Assembly (NCBI GenBank): GCA_013151635.1
Contig: JAADHV010000011.1
Location: 1-49,312 of the forward strand
Source of the DNA: Deltaproteobacteria bacterium
Lineage (GTDB): Bacteria; Desulfobacterota; Desulfobacteria; Desulfobacterales; Desulfobacteraceae
Direction: 5' to 3'
Length of the DNA: 49,312 nucleotides
The notes beneath the pieces are model-generated. The model was given only the letters and a program-made list of their open reading frames with translations. It was not told the DNA's origin and ran no database searches. The position numbers and the translations under genes are program-made. Shown here in pieces: positions 1 through 9,695 of the stretch (within the stretch, counting starts at the first letter, position 1; each line of letters starts with the position of its first letter).

Positions 1-261
1 ATGTCAAGATGTTGACAAATGTATTTTTAATCTGGACAAGTTTGAAAAATATCCTGATACGGTGTTGATCATAATCACAGGTTATGCCACGCTTGAACAC
101 TCCATTGAAACTATGAAAAAGGGGCTTTTGATTTTTTGTCAAAACTTTTTTCACCCGGGAAATTAAGGGTTGTTATCAGTAGAGCTATTGAATTTATAAG
201 GACACTTCAGGATATTGCAACGGAAAAATCCAGAATGAGGGTTATGATCAAGACCCTATAG
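1..261 (+). pseudogene. Decayed response-regulator receiver domain (left edge cut)
   Basis: Reading codons from base 2 gives a receiver-domain segment (PDTVLIIITGYATLEHSIET, then MKKG). The frame is lost at about base 125, where GAFDF would be expected. Shifting frame there gives the rest of the domain (FDFLSKLFSPGKLRVVISRA and on) up to a TAG at 259-261. The conserved block 'T-G-Y-A' and the 'K-x-F-S-P' end are those of NtrC-type receivers. Both halves remain recognisable across one indel, so this is a recently broken gene, or a sequencing error. The start lies outside the window. No output domain follows, and bases 262-325 hold nothing recognised. Confidence 0.65.
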
Positions 262-325
262 ACCGGGCAATTAATCAACCGGAAGACACATTTGCAGAAA
301 TTACCGATGAGATCACCTTACGGTT

Positions 326-1714
326 TTATATGGCAAATTTTTTCCATTTGTATCTAAATGTATGATGGTTCATTTTTAACAGTCTTGCAGCTTTGCTTTC
401 ATTTCCCCTTGTAAGTTTTAAAGCCTGTGCCATATATTTTTTTTCAATGCCTTCCAGCAGTTTTCCAAGGTGGATGCCCTGATCGGGAATATCAAAGATC
501 TTGTCTTTAAGGGTATCTGGTTTATCTGTTTCCATATCACCCGGTACCTGGTAAAGTCCAAGGTCTTCTTTTGTGAGCTCGTCGGTTTGCGCAATAAGAC
601 AGGCCCTTTCAATGATATTTTTCAGTTCTCTTACATTCCCGGTAAATTTATGTGACAGTAAAAGATTTTGTGCTTCTTTAGAAATGTTTTTCAGGTTCTT
701 GTCAAATTTTTTATTCAACTCATATAAAAAATATTTAGCAAGAGGCAGGATATCATCCCGTCTTTCATTTAATGAAGGGATTTTTGCTTTTACAACACAT
801 ATTCTGAAAAAGAGATCTTTTCGGAAACGTTCCTTATCAATCAATTCTTCCAGGTTTTTATTTGTTGCAGAGACAAGGCGCACATTTGATTTGTATTTCG
901 TGGTGCTGCCAACCTTGTAAAACTCACCGCTTTCAAGAAATCTTAGAAGTTTGGCCTGGCCTGCCGGACTCAGGTCTGCTACTTCATCAAGAAAAAGAGT
1001 TCCGTTATCAGCTTCTTCAATAAATCCTTTCTTACCGTGTTTTCTCGCACCGGAAAAAGCACCTTCCTCATATCCGAACAATTCGCTCTCTATTAGTTCA
1101 TTGGGAAAGGCAGAGCAGTTTACAGCAATAAAAGGGCCTTGAAATACAGGACTCCTGGCATGGATGGCTTTTGCTATCAATTCCTTCCCGGTTCCTGTCT
1201 CTCCCACTATCATGATGGGTGTGTCAGGGCTTTTTGAGACCAGATTTATAAAATCCATTACGCCTTCAATGTTTTTGCTTTCCCCGATAAAACAGGGTTG
1301 ATTGTCCTTCAGGTATTTTTCCTGGAGTATTTTAACCTCTTTCCTCAAAGCAATCGAGGAAATGGCCTTTTTGATGGAAAATTCGAGAATGTCAGGGTCC
1401 ATGGGTTTGAGAATGAAATCAAAGGCCCCTGTTTTCATTGAGCGGATAACCATATTAATATCTTCAAATGCAGTGATCATGATCACCGGAAGATCAGGGG
1501 TTTTCTTTTTTATAATATTCAAGGCATCTATCCCGTTCATTACCGGTAACCCGATGTCCATTAAAACCAGATCAGGCGCAGCTTTTTCAAGATCTGACAA
1601 GAATGATTCCGCATCAGCAAAACAGGAGATCTCATATTCTTCCGACAGGAGCAGTTCAAGGCCGTTTCGAATGGTTTCTTCATCATCAACAATACTGATT
1701 GAGTATTTTATCAT
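326..1714 (-). CDS. NtrC-family sigma-54 response regulator
   Basis: This 462-residue protein has three parts: a receiver (residues 1-120, acceptor Asp53, Thr81, Lys103), an AAA+ sigma-54 interaction domain (Walker A GETGTGKE at 171-178) and a Fis-type helix-turn-helix at the C-terminus. When phosphorylated it should remodel sigma-54 RNA polymerase to open promoters. The sigma-54 contact loop reads GAFSGA (218-223) instead of the usual GAFTGA; Ser for Thr is conservative. The ATG at 1714 overlaps the stop of the upstream kinase gene by four bases, so the two are translationally coupled and form a cognate pair. Target genes cannot be read from the sequence. Confidence 0.93.
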   Translation of the reverse strand: MIKYSISIVDDEETIRNGLELLLSEEYEISCFADAESFLSDLEKAAPDLVLMDIGLPVMNGIDALNIIKKKTPDLPVIMITAFEDINMVIRSMKTGAFDFILKPMDPDILEFSIKKAISSIALRKEVKILQEKYLKDNQPCFIGESKNIEGVMDFINLVSKSPDTPIMIVGETGTGKELIAKAIHARSPVFQGPFIAVNCSAFPNELIESELFGYEEGAFSGARKHGKKGFIEEADNGTLFLDEVADLSPAGQAKLLRFLESGEFYKVGSTTKYKSNVRLVSATNKNLEELIDKERFRKDLFFRICVVKAKIPSLNERRDDILPLAKYFLYELNKKFDKNLKNISKEAQNLLLSHKFTGNVRELKNIIERACLIAQTDELTKEDLGLYQVPGDMETDKPDTLKDKIFDIPDQGIHLGKLLEGIEKKYMAQALKLTRGNESKAARLLKMNHHTFRYKWKKFAI

Positions 1715-3363
1715 GGCTCTTTCTCATCACTTTTCAACGGGAGTTCAATAATAAACTTTGCTCCTTTTTTTGTGCCGGAGCTAAATCTTAACGAACCACC
1801 ATGGTCAGTTATGATTCTATGGCATATGCTGAGCCCGATGCCCGAGCTGTTCGTTTTTGTCGTGTAAAAAGGGTCAAATATTTTCGGCTGGCTTGAAATG
1901 GGTATGCCGGGTCCTGAATCCTTTATTACAATAGCAATGCATTGGTTTTTCCTATAGGTTTCCAACTTGATTGTTTTTTCACCGTCATAATCTTTCATGG
2001 CTTCGGCAGCGTTGGTTATAAGATTCAAGACCACCTGTTCAATAAGATGGGGTTCACTCCAGCATTCAGGGATAGTCGGATCAAGTTTTTTTATGAATTT
2101 TATTCCGTTTCTTCTTAACGAGACAGATGTAAGCTTTGTAACCTCGTCAATATTTTTATTAATATCGGTCATTATAAACTGTGGTTTGCCCGGCTTTGAA
2201 AAATCCATAACCCTTTTAATTATGGATTCTATTTTGCCGGCGGCAAGTGTCACTTTGTCAATTATGGAGAGGACAGTGTTAATATCCCCCATGTTTTTAT
2301 ATATTTTTTTTAATGCTTTCAGGTAGATATAAATACCTGACAGGGGATTTCTTATTTCATGGGCAATACCTGCAGTGACCCGTCCAAGGGATGTCATTTT
2401 GTCCTGGATTCTTAAAAAATTTTCAACCTCTTTGGAGTCGGTAATATCCATAACATTGGTTATTATGGATTCACTCCCCATATAATCTATTTTCCTGGCG
2501 CTGATTAATGCCCACCTTATCTGGGGTTCCTCTTTTTTCCGGCCTTCGGGGTAATACCTGAAATCCGTGTCAATATGCTTTATTTTATTTTGGACCAGAT
2601 CCTGGTAGTTTTGTTTTATCCGCTTTTGATCATCAGCATAGACGTTTTCAAAGTCCGGCGGTTCAAAAGCTTTTGTAATAAGGCGGTGGGCTTTTCTTAA
2701 ACCTGCATTCCTATAAATTTTTTTATCATTCTGTATAATGGAGATACAGTTTAAAGAGTTTTCAATCAAGGTCTTAAACCTGATCTTGCTTTCTTCCTGT
2801 TCTTTCCGGGCCAGTTCCCTTTTTTTTTCCAGATCAATCCTGTAGAGCCCAAAGGCAATATCATCCGAGATTTCTTTAATAATGTTTTTTTCAGTTTTAT
2901 CAAGGCTCAGTTCCTGTTGGATTGACAGAACCATAAATCCATAGTTTTTCTTCTCATGGGTGAGTCGTACGGCCATTGAGCCCCGGCCTGAATAATTTTT
3001 TGAAAGTATGCATTCAGAGCATTCCAGGACAGGGTTTTCAGCCAGGAAAACTTCCTCGGATTCAAGGGTTTTTTGAATACACCTTGTGAATTCACCTTTT
3101 TCAAGCCTGGCGCGCATTTTATCAAATTGGCTGTTAAATCCTGACTGGGCTATTTTACTGATATTGTTGCCTTCATCCAGCAAACCGATCCAGGCATTGT
3201 AATAGCCTCTTTTTTTTACCAGGATGTTACAGATGCCATTAATGAGCTTTTGCTTGTTCTTCTGGGTAACAAGAAGCCTGCCAACATCTCTCAATGCCCG
3301 TAATACAAGGTTTAAATGCTTGATTTTCCTTATTTCATAGTCGTTTTCCAAAAGCCGCCCCAA
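1711..3363 (-). CDS. Sensor histidine kinase (GAF-PAS-HisKA-HATPase)
   Basis: About 550 residues with no clear membrane segment, so probably a cytoplasmic sensor. A GAF-like region spans about 20-175. It contains a Cys cluster (CSEC, about 115-118) that might bind a ligand or metal, though that is speculative. A PAS domain follows (about 195-315), then the HisKA box with phospho-acceptor His335 (AGIAHEIRNP) and the HATPase N, G1, F and G2 boxes (LNLITNAAEAM, DSGPGIP, FDPFYTTK, SSGIGLSI). It resembles NtrB-type partners of sigma-54 regulators and overlaps its response regulator by four bases. The start is uncertain: 3363 is a TTG without an evident ribosome site, and the next in-frame ATG is at about residue 82, inside the GAF region. 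Confidence 0.9.
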   Translation of the reverse strand: MGRLLENDYEIRKIKHLNLVLRALRDVGRLLVTQKNKQKLINGICNILVKKRGYYNAWIGLLDEGNNISKIAQSGFNSQFDKMRARLEKGEFTRCIQKTLESEEVFLAENPVLECSECILSKNYSGRGSMAVRLTHEKKNYGFMVLSIQQELSLDKTEKNIIKEISDDIAFGLYRIDLEKKRELARKEQEESKIRFKTLIENSLNCISIIQNDKKIYRNAGLRKAHRLITKAFEPPDFENVYADDQKRIKQNYQDLVQNKIKHIDTDFRYYPEGRKKEEPQIRWALISARKIDYMGSESIITNVMDITDSKEVENFLRIQDKMTSLGRVTAGIAHEIRNPLSGIYIYLKALKKIYKNMGDINTVLSIIDKVTLAAGKIESIIKRVMDFSKPGKPQFIMTDINKNIDEVTKLTSVSLRRNGIKFIKKLDPTIPECWSEPHLIEQVVLNLITNAAEAMKDYDGEKTIKLETYRKNQCIAIVIKDSGPGIPISSQPKIFDPFYTTKTNSSGIGLSICHRIITDHGGSLRFSSGTKKGAKFIIELPLKSDEKEP

Positions 3364-3442
3364 CGCGCAGTTATTGTATTCAAGTTTTATTTAAAAGTTT
3401 TTTCAAACAATAACAAGAAAAAATATATAACAGCATAATGGT

Positions 3443-6400
3443 TCAGATCATTGTTAAAATTTTAATCAGAAAACTATCAAGTTTTTTAGTGGAAATTTTT
3501 ACAATTGTCTTTAATTCCTGTGCAAACAAGGATATTTTATACTCTTCCAGGAGCCAGAAAAAATCTTCAATATATTGTGATTTTTCCGGACTTGAGTTTT
3601 CACAAAGCGATGCCAGGAGTTTATTTAAATGGTTTGTATAAACTTTTAACCCCAATGCTTTTTTTTCTTCTTTTAAAGGATTGTCAACTGCCTTTTGAGC
3701 CCTGATTCTTATACAGGCAACATACCTTTGAAGATTGCCGATCTTTTCATGGCTGTAAATATCGGCAAAATTCGGGGGCACAAGGTTTTTTAAATCTTTG
3801 AACAGGGCGGTTAATATCTCCTGTGTCTTTTTCTTTTTCAGATGCTTGAAAGACAGCTTTTGCAGGAGTTCAAAACAGGACTGATATTCTTTGCCAAGTG
3901 TTAAAATAATTTTTATAAATTCCTGCCCGGTATTGTAGAGGTTCTTCAATTCTTTTTTTGCATGGGCCTCAAACTCTTTTTTTGTCCTGATATTTTTTTC
4001 AAACATGTCGGACGTGACAAGGTTGAACAAGGAATTTTGAAATTTTGTCCGGCCACTGAAAAATGGTGCTATCTGTTTTATACCGGAAGAGGCATTGATA
4101 TCTTTTTTCAAGGCCTTAAAATCGTCCGGGTAGCAGGTTTGGAAAAGTTTTTTGATCCCTTCTGCATGGGATTCAAGGGCCTTTTGTTCTGACTTGAACA
4201 GCCTCAGGGATATGACCTGATTGTTTGTTCCGGGGTGAGTTTCAATTTTAAGGCCAGGAAAGGCTTTTTGTGTAAACTCCTTTTCCCGGGTTATGGCAAT
4301 AAATTTTTCAATGTCCTTAAAATCCCATTTTTTAATATTGGTTATTTCATATTTTTTTCTGGCAGTCTCAAAGACATTGTTTTTTTGAGATGTTCTTGTG
4401 GCTGCAAACTCGTTTAAAACAGCTTTATCCCTTATAGCTTTAATTTCATTCCCTTTTTCATCCTTAATTGAGATCCTCATCTTTAAATGGTCTGAAAGTT
4501 CTTTATCCGACCAGAGAGTCTCGGGAATCGCAAGATCAAACCGTTTTTTAATAAAAGAAGAAAGCAGTGTAAACAAAGGCTTGTCTTGTTCCGGCATTTC
4601 ACTGGCAATGATACGGGCTTTCTGGGACACAGGCAGAAGTTTTACCCGGTATTTTTTGGGAAGCGCCTTTATCAATGCTTCTATCTTTTCTTCCAAAAGT
4701 CCGGGTACAAGTTTGTCCACCTGGTTTTTCGACACAAGCGATGCCGAAGAGGCAGGCACACTTATGGTAACCCCGTCTTTTTCTGATCCCGGGTTGAATT
4801 CATATTCCAGCCTGAATCTTCCATGTTCCATGGACAGGGTATCGGGGAATAAGGATAATTCATTCTCATCAATGGAAGATTTTTGAAGATCTTCCAGGCT
4901 CATTTTCAGGAAGTCCTGGTTTTTTTGACATTTAATAAACCTTGAAAAAGTCCTGATATTATAGAAAGGTTCAGGCAGTCTTGACTGGTAAAAAAGATAC
5001 ATATCGTCAAGGGATGCCAGTATATCTTTTTTCCGCCTTTTATGTTCAAGGGTTTCAAGTTCATCAATCAACAGCCTGTTATGGGTCATGAATTCAAATT
5101 TTTGATGGATTTCTCCCTGGACCAGGGCATGACGGATAAATATTTCACCTGATTCACGGGGATTTATTTTGCCATAGGCAATGTTCCTGCCATTGACAAT
5201 AATCAATCCGAACAGGGATACTTGCTCCTTTGCTATTACTTCTCCTCTTTTTTTTTCCCAGTGCGGGTCAGAATAGGTACGGGTGCAGAGGTCTTTCCCG
5301 ATTTGTTCCAGCCATTCAGGGTCAATGTTGGCAATAGTTCTTGCAAAAACCTGGCTGGTCTTTACAAATTGAGCCGCAACAATCCAGTTCCCGGCATTGC
5401 CAAAAAGGCCGGACCCCGGGAATATCATTGCCTGCTGCCCCTTTGCAGCGATAAAGATATTTTTTTCTTTTTTATGGGCAATATTGGCAAGATATCCCGA
5501 TAAAAGTGACTTGTGCAGCGCAATATACATGGGTCCGCCGATATCAAATTCCCTGGCCTTCATCCCACGGGTTCCTGTTTTTTGGATTATTTTTTTTTCT
5601 CCTTTAATATTATGCTCTTTAAGGATTCTTATAACCTGGCGATGGATATCGTTCCATTCTCTTAAACGCTTGAAAGAAAGGAAATGGTCCTGGCAGTATT
5701 TTTTGAGCCCGGATCTGGATTTGAGTTGCTTTTCAGCCTTTTTACAGGCATTCCAGATGTTTAAAATACTTATAAAATCAGAGGAAGGATCCTTGAACAA
5801 TGCATGTTTTTGATCTGCCTGCATGGCTTTTTCAGAAGGCCGCTGCCTTGGATCTGAAATGGCAAGTGCAGTTGTGATGATGGCGGCCTCTTTGAGGCAC
5901 CCGTTCCGGTCAGCTTCTATTAATATTCTGGATAATTTGGGATCAACAGGCAGGTTGGCCATAATCCGGCCTGTTTTTGTAAGGGTATATTTTTTTTTCC
6001 CGGCCTTTTTCCCCCAAGGCTTGTTTTCTTTGATGGCAGAAAGTTCAATCAAAGTGTCGAATCCGTCTTTAATACTCTTGGGCGCCGGCGCGTCAATAAA
6101 GGGAAAGGTTGTGACCTCCCCTAATTTCAGGGAAATCATTCTCAGTATTACTTCGGCAAGATTGCTCCTTAAGATTTCAGGGGATGTGAAAAAAGGCCTT
6201 GCCAGGAAATCATCTTTATCAAACAGCCTGATGCAGACCCCGTTTTCGACCCGGCCGCACCGTCCTTGTCTCTGGTTGGCAGAAGACTGGGAAACAGGGG
6301 TGACAGGAAGTGCTGTTGTCCTTGTCCGGGGGGAATAGCTGGGTATCCTTGCCAGGCCTGTATCCACAACATATTTTATTCCTGGAATGGTAAGGGATGT

Positions 6401-7312
6401 CTCAGCCACGTTGGTTGCGATAATGATTTTTCTTGCCCTCTGCCGTGAAAAAATTTTTGATTGTTCCCCGGCTGAGAGCCTTGCAAAAAGTGGCAGAACT
6501 ATTGTTCCTGGATGATGCTTGCCCCGCACAAGCTCCATGGTCTCCATGATATCCTGCTCTGTGGGCATAAATACCAGGATGTCACCTGGCCTTTTTCCGG
6601 AAAGAATAAAGTTGACTGCATCTGCTGCTGCTTCAACATAGCCCTGGTCTTCAATGGTCCCGGTTTCATCGTTTTTATCTAAAAACGGCATATAGATGGT
6701 TTCAACAGGGTACATCCGGCCTGATACTTCAATTATGGGTGCGTTGCCAAAAGCTTTGGAAAACTTTTCAGTATCAATGGTGGCAGAAGTTATTATAAGT
6801 TTAAGATCTTTTCTTTTTTTTAACAGGCCTCTTAAAATACCAAGGGTAAAGTCGATATTCAGGCTTCTTTCGTGAGCCTCATCCACGATAATGGTGTCAT
6901 ATGCACTTAAGAACCTGTCTTTCTGGGTTTCCGCAAGCAGGATACCGTCTGTCATTATTTTAATACGGGTCAGGGGTCCTGTTTTATCGTCAAACCTGAT
7001 TTTATATCCAACTAAAACTCCTGGCCTTTCATTTAGTTCTTCGGCAATTCTTTTTGCAACATTTATGGCTGCAATGCGCCTTGGCTGGGTACAGCCGATG
7101 ACTCCTTTAACCCCCTGTCCCGCTTCAAGGCAGAATTTTGGAATCTGGGTGGTTTTCCCGGACCCGGTTTCCCCTGATATAATCACGATTTTGTTTTTTT
7201 TTATGGCAGTGATGATCTCATCTTTTTTGCGGTTAATGGGCAGGTCAGGATTAAAGGTTATATTAGAAGGTTTTTGAAAATGCCTTGTCTGCTTTTTCTT
7301 TAGTTTGTCCAT
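3443..7312 (-). CDS. hrpA: ATP-dependent RNA helicase HrpA
   Basis: This 1289-residue DEAH-box helicase matches the length of HrpA (about 1300). Visible motifs are Walker A GETGSGKTTQ (47-56), DEAH (about 145), SAT (motif III) and QRQGRCGR (motif VI). The helicase-associated and OB-fold regions follow, then the long DUF3418-type C-terminus typical of HrpA. The family unwinds or remodels RNA, and HrpA has been linked to mRNA processing and to rescue of stalled ribosomes. The ATG at 7312 has a short AAGG upstream. It is probably monocistronic: 79 bp separate its end from the start of the histidine kinase. A small hairpin (CCGGAT/ATCCGG, 7353-7370) lies in its leader. Confidence 0.95.
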   Translation of the reverse strand: MDKLKKKQTRHFQKPSNITFNPDLPINRKKDEIITAIKKNKIVIISGETGSGKTTQIPKFCLEAGQGVKGVIGCTQPRRIAAINVAKRIAEELNERPGVLVGYKIRFDDKTGPLTRIKIMTDGILLAETQKDRFLSAYDTIIVDEAHERSLNIDFTLGILRGLLKKRKDLKLIITSATIDTEKFSKAFGNAPIIEVSGRMYPVETIYMPFLDKNDETGTIEDQGYVEAAADAVNFILSGKRPGDILVFMPTEQDIMETMELVRGKHHPGTIVLPLFARLSAGEQSKIFSRQRARKIIIATNVAETSLTIPGIKYVVDTGLARIPSYSPRTRTTALPVTPVSQSSANQRQGRCGRVENGVCIRLFDKDDFLARPFFTSPEILRSNLAEVILRMISLKLGEVTTFPFIDAPAPKSIKDGFDTLIELSAIKENKPWGKKAGKKKYTLTKTGRIMANLPVDPKLSRILIEADRNGCLKEAAIITTALAISDPRQRPSEKAMQADQKHALFKDPSSDFISILNIWNACKKAEKQLKSRSGLKKYCQDHFLSFKRLREWNDIHRQVIRILKEHNIKGEKKIIQKTGTRGMKAREFDIGGPMYIALHKSLLSGYLANIAHKKEKNIFIAAKGQQAMIFPGSGLFGNAGNWIVAAQFVKTSQVFARTIANIDPEWLEQIGKDLCTRTYSDPHWEKKRGEVIAKEQVSLFGLIIVNGRNIAYGKINPRESGEIFIRHALVQGEIHQKFEFMTHNRLLIDELETLEHKRRKKDILASLDDMYLFYQSRLPEPFYNIRTFSRFIKCQKNQDFLKMSLEDLQKSSIDENELSLFPDTLSMEHGRFRLEYEFNPGSEKDGVTISVPASSASLVSKNQVDKLVPGLLEEKIEALIKALPKKYRVKLLPVSQKARIIASEMPEQDKPLFTLLSSFIKKRFDLAIPETLWSDKELSDHLKMRISIKDEKGNEIKAIRDKAVLNEFAATRTSQKNNVFETARKKYEITNIKKWDFKDIEKFIAITREKEFTQKAFPGLKIETHPGTNNQVISLRLFKSEQKALESHAEGIKKLFQTCYPDDFKALKKDINASSGIKQIAPFFSGRTKFQNSLFNLVTSDMFEKNIRTKKEFEAHAKKELKNLYNTGQEFIKIILTLGKEYQSCFELLQKLSFKHLKKKKTQEILTALFKDLKNLVPPNFADIYSHEKIGNLQRYVACIRIRAQKAVDNPLKEEKKALGLKVYTNHLNKLLASLCENSSPEKSQYIEDFFWLLEEYKISLFAQELKTIVKISTKKLDSFLIKILTMI

Positions 7313-7743
7313 AGCCTTTAAATAGTAACTTAAAGTTTAAAAAAGTCAAATTCCGGATGTTATTATCCGGCAATTCCCGGTGAATGACAGCTATAAATAA
7401 AATATGTTTTTTTATGTTGTTCCCCGCCAAACAGATACATTGTTCCCGCTATATTGCAACATAATCGAGCAACCCTTCCCAATCAGCAAAAACAGGCTTA
7501 AGCTTTGTCGATGGGATAGAATCAACAAGTTCTCTCATTTGAGTTTTTTTTTGGATAGATTTTACACCGGATAATGTTTGCTCATGATCTATTTTGCCTG
7601 GCTTTCTTGAACCTGATATTTTACCACAGCTTTTTAGTCAAAACTAAAAGATTGCGAAAAATAAATCTATAGCTCAATTAAATCCCATGCCAATACCGGC
7701 TTGTACCGTTTGCCGGAAATTGCTGGTTTCTGAGTCATATATT
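7313..7743. other. Intergenic stretch without a supported gene
   Basis: AT-rich gap of 431 bp between hrpA and the lipoprotein gene. It holds a 6-bp stem (CCGGAT, 6-nt loop, ATCCGG; 7353-7370) in the hrpA leader. The minus strand has two short coding-like snatches. One is a 23-codon frame at 7667-7738 ending KPVLAWDLIEL. The other is a frame ending VFADWEGLLDYVAI near 7450. Neither has a convincing start and ribosome site, and neither is recognised. They may be remnants of a small toxin-antitoxin-like gene, but this is only a guess. Confidence 0.4.
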
Positions 7744-8457
7744 TTATTCTGAGCTGTTTATCCACTTGACAACAGGAATTAACCACTCTTTGCGAGGTTG
7801 ATAAAACGTGCCGTGACCTTTGCCCACCGTCAACTTGATTTCTTTACTTGAAATGCCTCCTGCTGCCAGCTTGAAAGCCGTTTCACAGCTGCCACAGATA
7901 GAATCATTTATATCGTATATAGAAAGGATACGACCTTTCAGGTCATGAGCAGCACTTCTAAGGAACCTTTTATAATTTTTCCTATACTTGCCATTGGCAC
8001 CACAACCTGCCATCACGACAAAATTAATTTTATCATTTTTTAATATGGAAGAGGCATAAAGAGTAATAGCACCACCCTTGGAAAATCCAACGACACTAAT
8101 ATTCCCGGGAGGAACCCCCTGAGTTAGAAGTTCCTTAACCTGGTCTGCAATTTTTCCGGCATAGAGTTGAATATTTGTATTTTTTTTTCTCACTTCGCTT
8201 ATTACCATAAAACCTTGATCTGAAATCGCTTTGGTCATCTTATAAAAATCGTATGTTCCATATATCGGGTGTGTAGCATATGGCCCTTGTTTTTCAGTAA
8301 TAGTGCCGTGAAGAAAAAAGATATATTTTGCTGAGCTATCTATAACTGTTGGCATCCTGTACGAAGTTGTTGTTGATACACAACCGGAAAGGAAAAATAA
8401 TAAAACAGCAAAAACTCGAAATAAGGACTTCGTATTTTGGGTAGATAATGATTTCAT
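7744..8457 (-). CDS. Lipoprotein alpha/beta hydrolase
   Basis: The 237-residue precursor begins with a basic N-terminus and a hydrophobic segment ending in a lipobox (LSGC, Cys26), so it should be a lipid-anchored envelope protein. The mature part has an alpha/beta-hydrolase layout: an early HG motif (FLHGT, about 48-52), a nucleophile elbow GFSKGG with Ser125, an acidic candidate Asp181 or Asp184 and a likely catalytic His214 (GKGHGTF). Two cysteines (CGSC, 187-190) beside the acidic residue may form a disulfide. The substrate is unknown; an esterase or peptidase-like role is plausible. It stands alone, with non-coding sequence on both sides. Confidence 0.8.
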   Translation of the reverse strand: MKSLSTQNTKSLFRVFAVLLFFLSGCVSTTTSYRMPTVIDSSAKYIFFLHGTITEKQGPYATHPIYGTYDFYKMTKAISDQGFMVISEVRKKNTNIQLYAGKIADQVKELLTQGVPPGNISVVGFSKGGAITLYASSILKNDKINFVVMAGCGANGKYRKNYKRFLRSAAHDLKGRILSIYDINDSICGSCETAFKLAAGGISSKEIKLTVGKGHGTFYQPRKEWLIPVVKWINSSE

Positions 8458-8613
8458 ATAGTTAATCCACCTTTTTGAAAGAAGTTAATAAGTCTCATAA
8501 TTATCAGGATATAGGATAGGGTCGGAACTTGTTTCTTGTCAACAGAAGTATGAAAAAAATTAAGAACTGAAATATACACCCAGCCCGACATGGGTTCCTT
8601 TTTTTTGTAACGC

Positions 8614-8655
8614 GGCAATCAATATCAGAAAATCTGGCAAGCAATATCAGAAATT
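8614..8655. repeat. Two near-identical 20-bp direct repeats
   Basis: GGCAATCAATATCAGAAAAT (8614-8633) is followed 22 bp later by GGCAAGCAATATCAGAAATT (8636-8655), with two mismatches in 20. Tandem short repeats of this kind occur at the ends of some insertion sequences and as protein-binding iterons. Here they sit in a gene-free stretch (8458-8838) just before a recombinase fragment, so an IS or transposon end is the more likely reading. The rest of the gap shows nothing recognised beyond a possible CGTCTC/GAGACG stem around 8780-8832. Confidence 0.5.
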
Positions 8656-8838
8656 TAAAATTTTATAATTGTTCTGAAATCAGGTAATTATATTAAGCAG
8701 AATCAAAGGTGAGTGGGAGTTTTCAACTTATTACATCACAAAACAGTTCCTGATTCTGGGATCTTGACTTAGGATTAAGACGTCTCTGCCCTTTAGGGTG
8801 CAACATGATAAAGCCTTTGAATTCGGGAGACGGGGTAA

Positions 8839-9069
8839 ATGCTGCGGTCGTGCAGTGAAAGTTCACGTTCTTATCTTACACAGGCCAGGAAGATTGATAC
8901 TCTGTTGGAAAATTTGCAAGCAGGAGACTTGCTACTGGTCAGTGAGCTTTCCAGGTTAGGCAGGAGTGTCGGACAGATAATGCAAATTGTGGGCACTCTT
9001 ATTAAAAAACGGCAACTCAAAAACATTTATTGCCAAAAGGTATATGACATCTTTGCCAAATCTTTATAA
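8839..9069 (+). pseudogene. Serine recombinase/resolvase fragment
   Basis: The reading frame contains the most conserved block of the resolvase/invertase N-terminal domain: KIDTLLENLQAGDLLLVSEL followed by SRLGRSVGQIMQIV. The catalytic-serine segment that should precede it and the whole C-terminal half with its DNA-binding helix-turn-helix are absent. The 76-codon frame diverges after about residue 58. This is the core of a broken site-specific recombinase, probably from the transposon that brought in the adjacent mercury genes. It should not be functional. Confidence 0.75.
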
Positions 9070-9220
9070 ATGGATGAAGAAGCAAGGGATACCGTTAAGG
9101 TTAATTAGTAAATGAGCAGGTAGATATTGACTCTTAGGGTGTTTTTCGTCCAACTGTGAAATTTGATTCCTTATTCGTCTACAAATCAACAACAGTTTAT
9201 AAATATTTTTTCATTCCCCC

Positions 9221-9251
9221 TTGACCTGTACTACGGTACAGGGATTATACT
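9221..9251 (+). promoter_or_regulatory. MerR-type mercury promoter/operator
   Basis: A -35 box TTGACC (9221-9226) and a -10 box TATACT (9246-9251) are separated by 19 bp, the over-long spacing typical of promoters activated by MerR through DNA untwisting. The spacer carries a perfect 7-4-7 palindrome, CCTGTACTACGGTACAGG (9225-9242), like the classical mer operator. merR starts 18 bp downstream and is read in the same direction as merT and merP. The promoter is therefore both autoregulatory and the operon promoter, unlike the divergent merR of Tn501 and Tn21. Confidence 0.9.
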
Positions 9252-9269
9252 TCTTTCATGGAGGCAAAA

Positions 9270-9695
9270 ATGGGTAAATTATCAATCGGAGAACTTGCTA
9301 AAAAAGTAAACGTAAACAAAGAAACAATTCGTTATTATGAGCGGAAAGGACTGATTCCAGAGCCTCCAAGAAATGATAGCGGGTACAGACAATATTCTGA
9401 AATCGAGGTTAAAAGGATCGAGTTCATAAAACGGACACAATCTTTAGGGTTTTCATTAAAAGAGATAAAAGATCTCTTAATGTTAAAAGTTGAACCCCAG
9501 ACAACATGTAAAGACATTCAAGAAATAGTAAAATTAAAAATTTCAGATATTGATCATAAAATAACGGATCTCATGCTCATTAAAAAAACTTTAAATAAAC
9601 TCGCTGGCAGATGCACTGGCCAGGGTCCAGCCAGCGAGTGCCCTATTTTGGACGAATTGGAAGAGAATAAACCGAAAGGAGGTGAAAACACATGA
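9270..9695 (+). CDS. merR: Mercuric resistance regulator MerR
   Basis: Using the ATG at 9270 (GGAGG five bases upstream; the ATG at 9258 overlaps that ribosome site), the protein is 141 residues. An N-terminal MerR winged helix (IGELAKKVNVNKETIRYYER) is followed by a dimerisation helix and a metal loop. Cys80, Cys115 and Cys124 are spaced 35 and 9 residues apart, exactly as the three Hg(II)-binding cysteines of Tn501 MerR (82, 117, 126). The mercury assignment is therefore firm, rather than copper or zinc. It binds the operator directly upstream. Its stop overlaps the start of the next gene by four bases. Confidence 0.95.
   Translation: MGKLSIGELAKKVNVNKETIRYYERKGLIPEPPRNDSGYRQYSEIEVKRIEFIKRTQSLGFSLKEIKDLLMLKVEPQTTCKDIQEIVKLKISDIDHKITDLMLIKKTLNKLAGRCTGQGPASECPILDELEENKPKGGENT

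Noticed and set aside
7667-7738. 23-codon minus-strand frame before the lipoprotein stop
   Set aside because: Too short, no ribosome site, no recognised family; kept only as a note in the gap entry.
8458-8838. CRISPR array suggested by the two direct repeats
   Set aside because: Only two units with a 2-bp gap and no spacers or cas genes.
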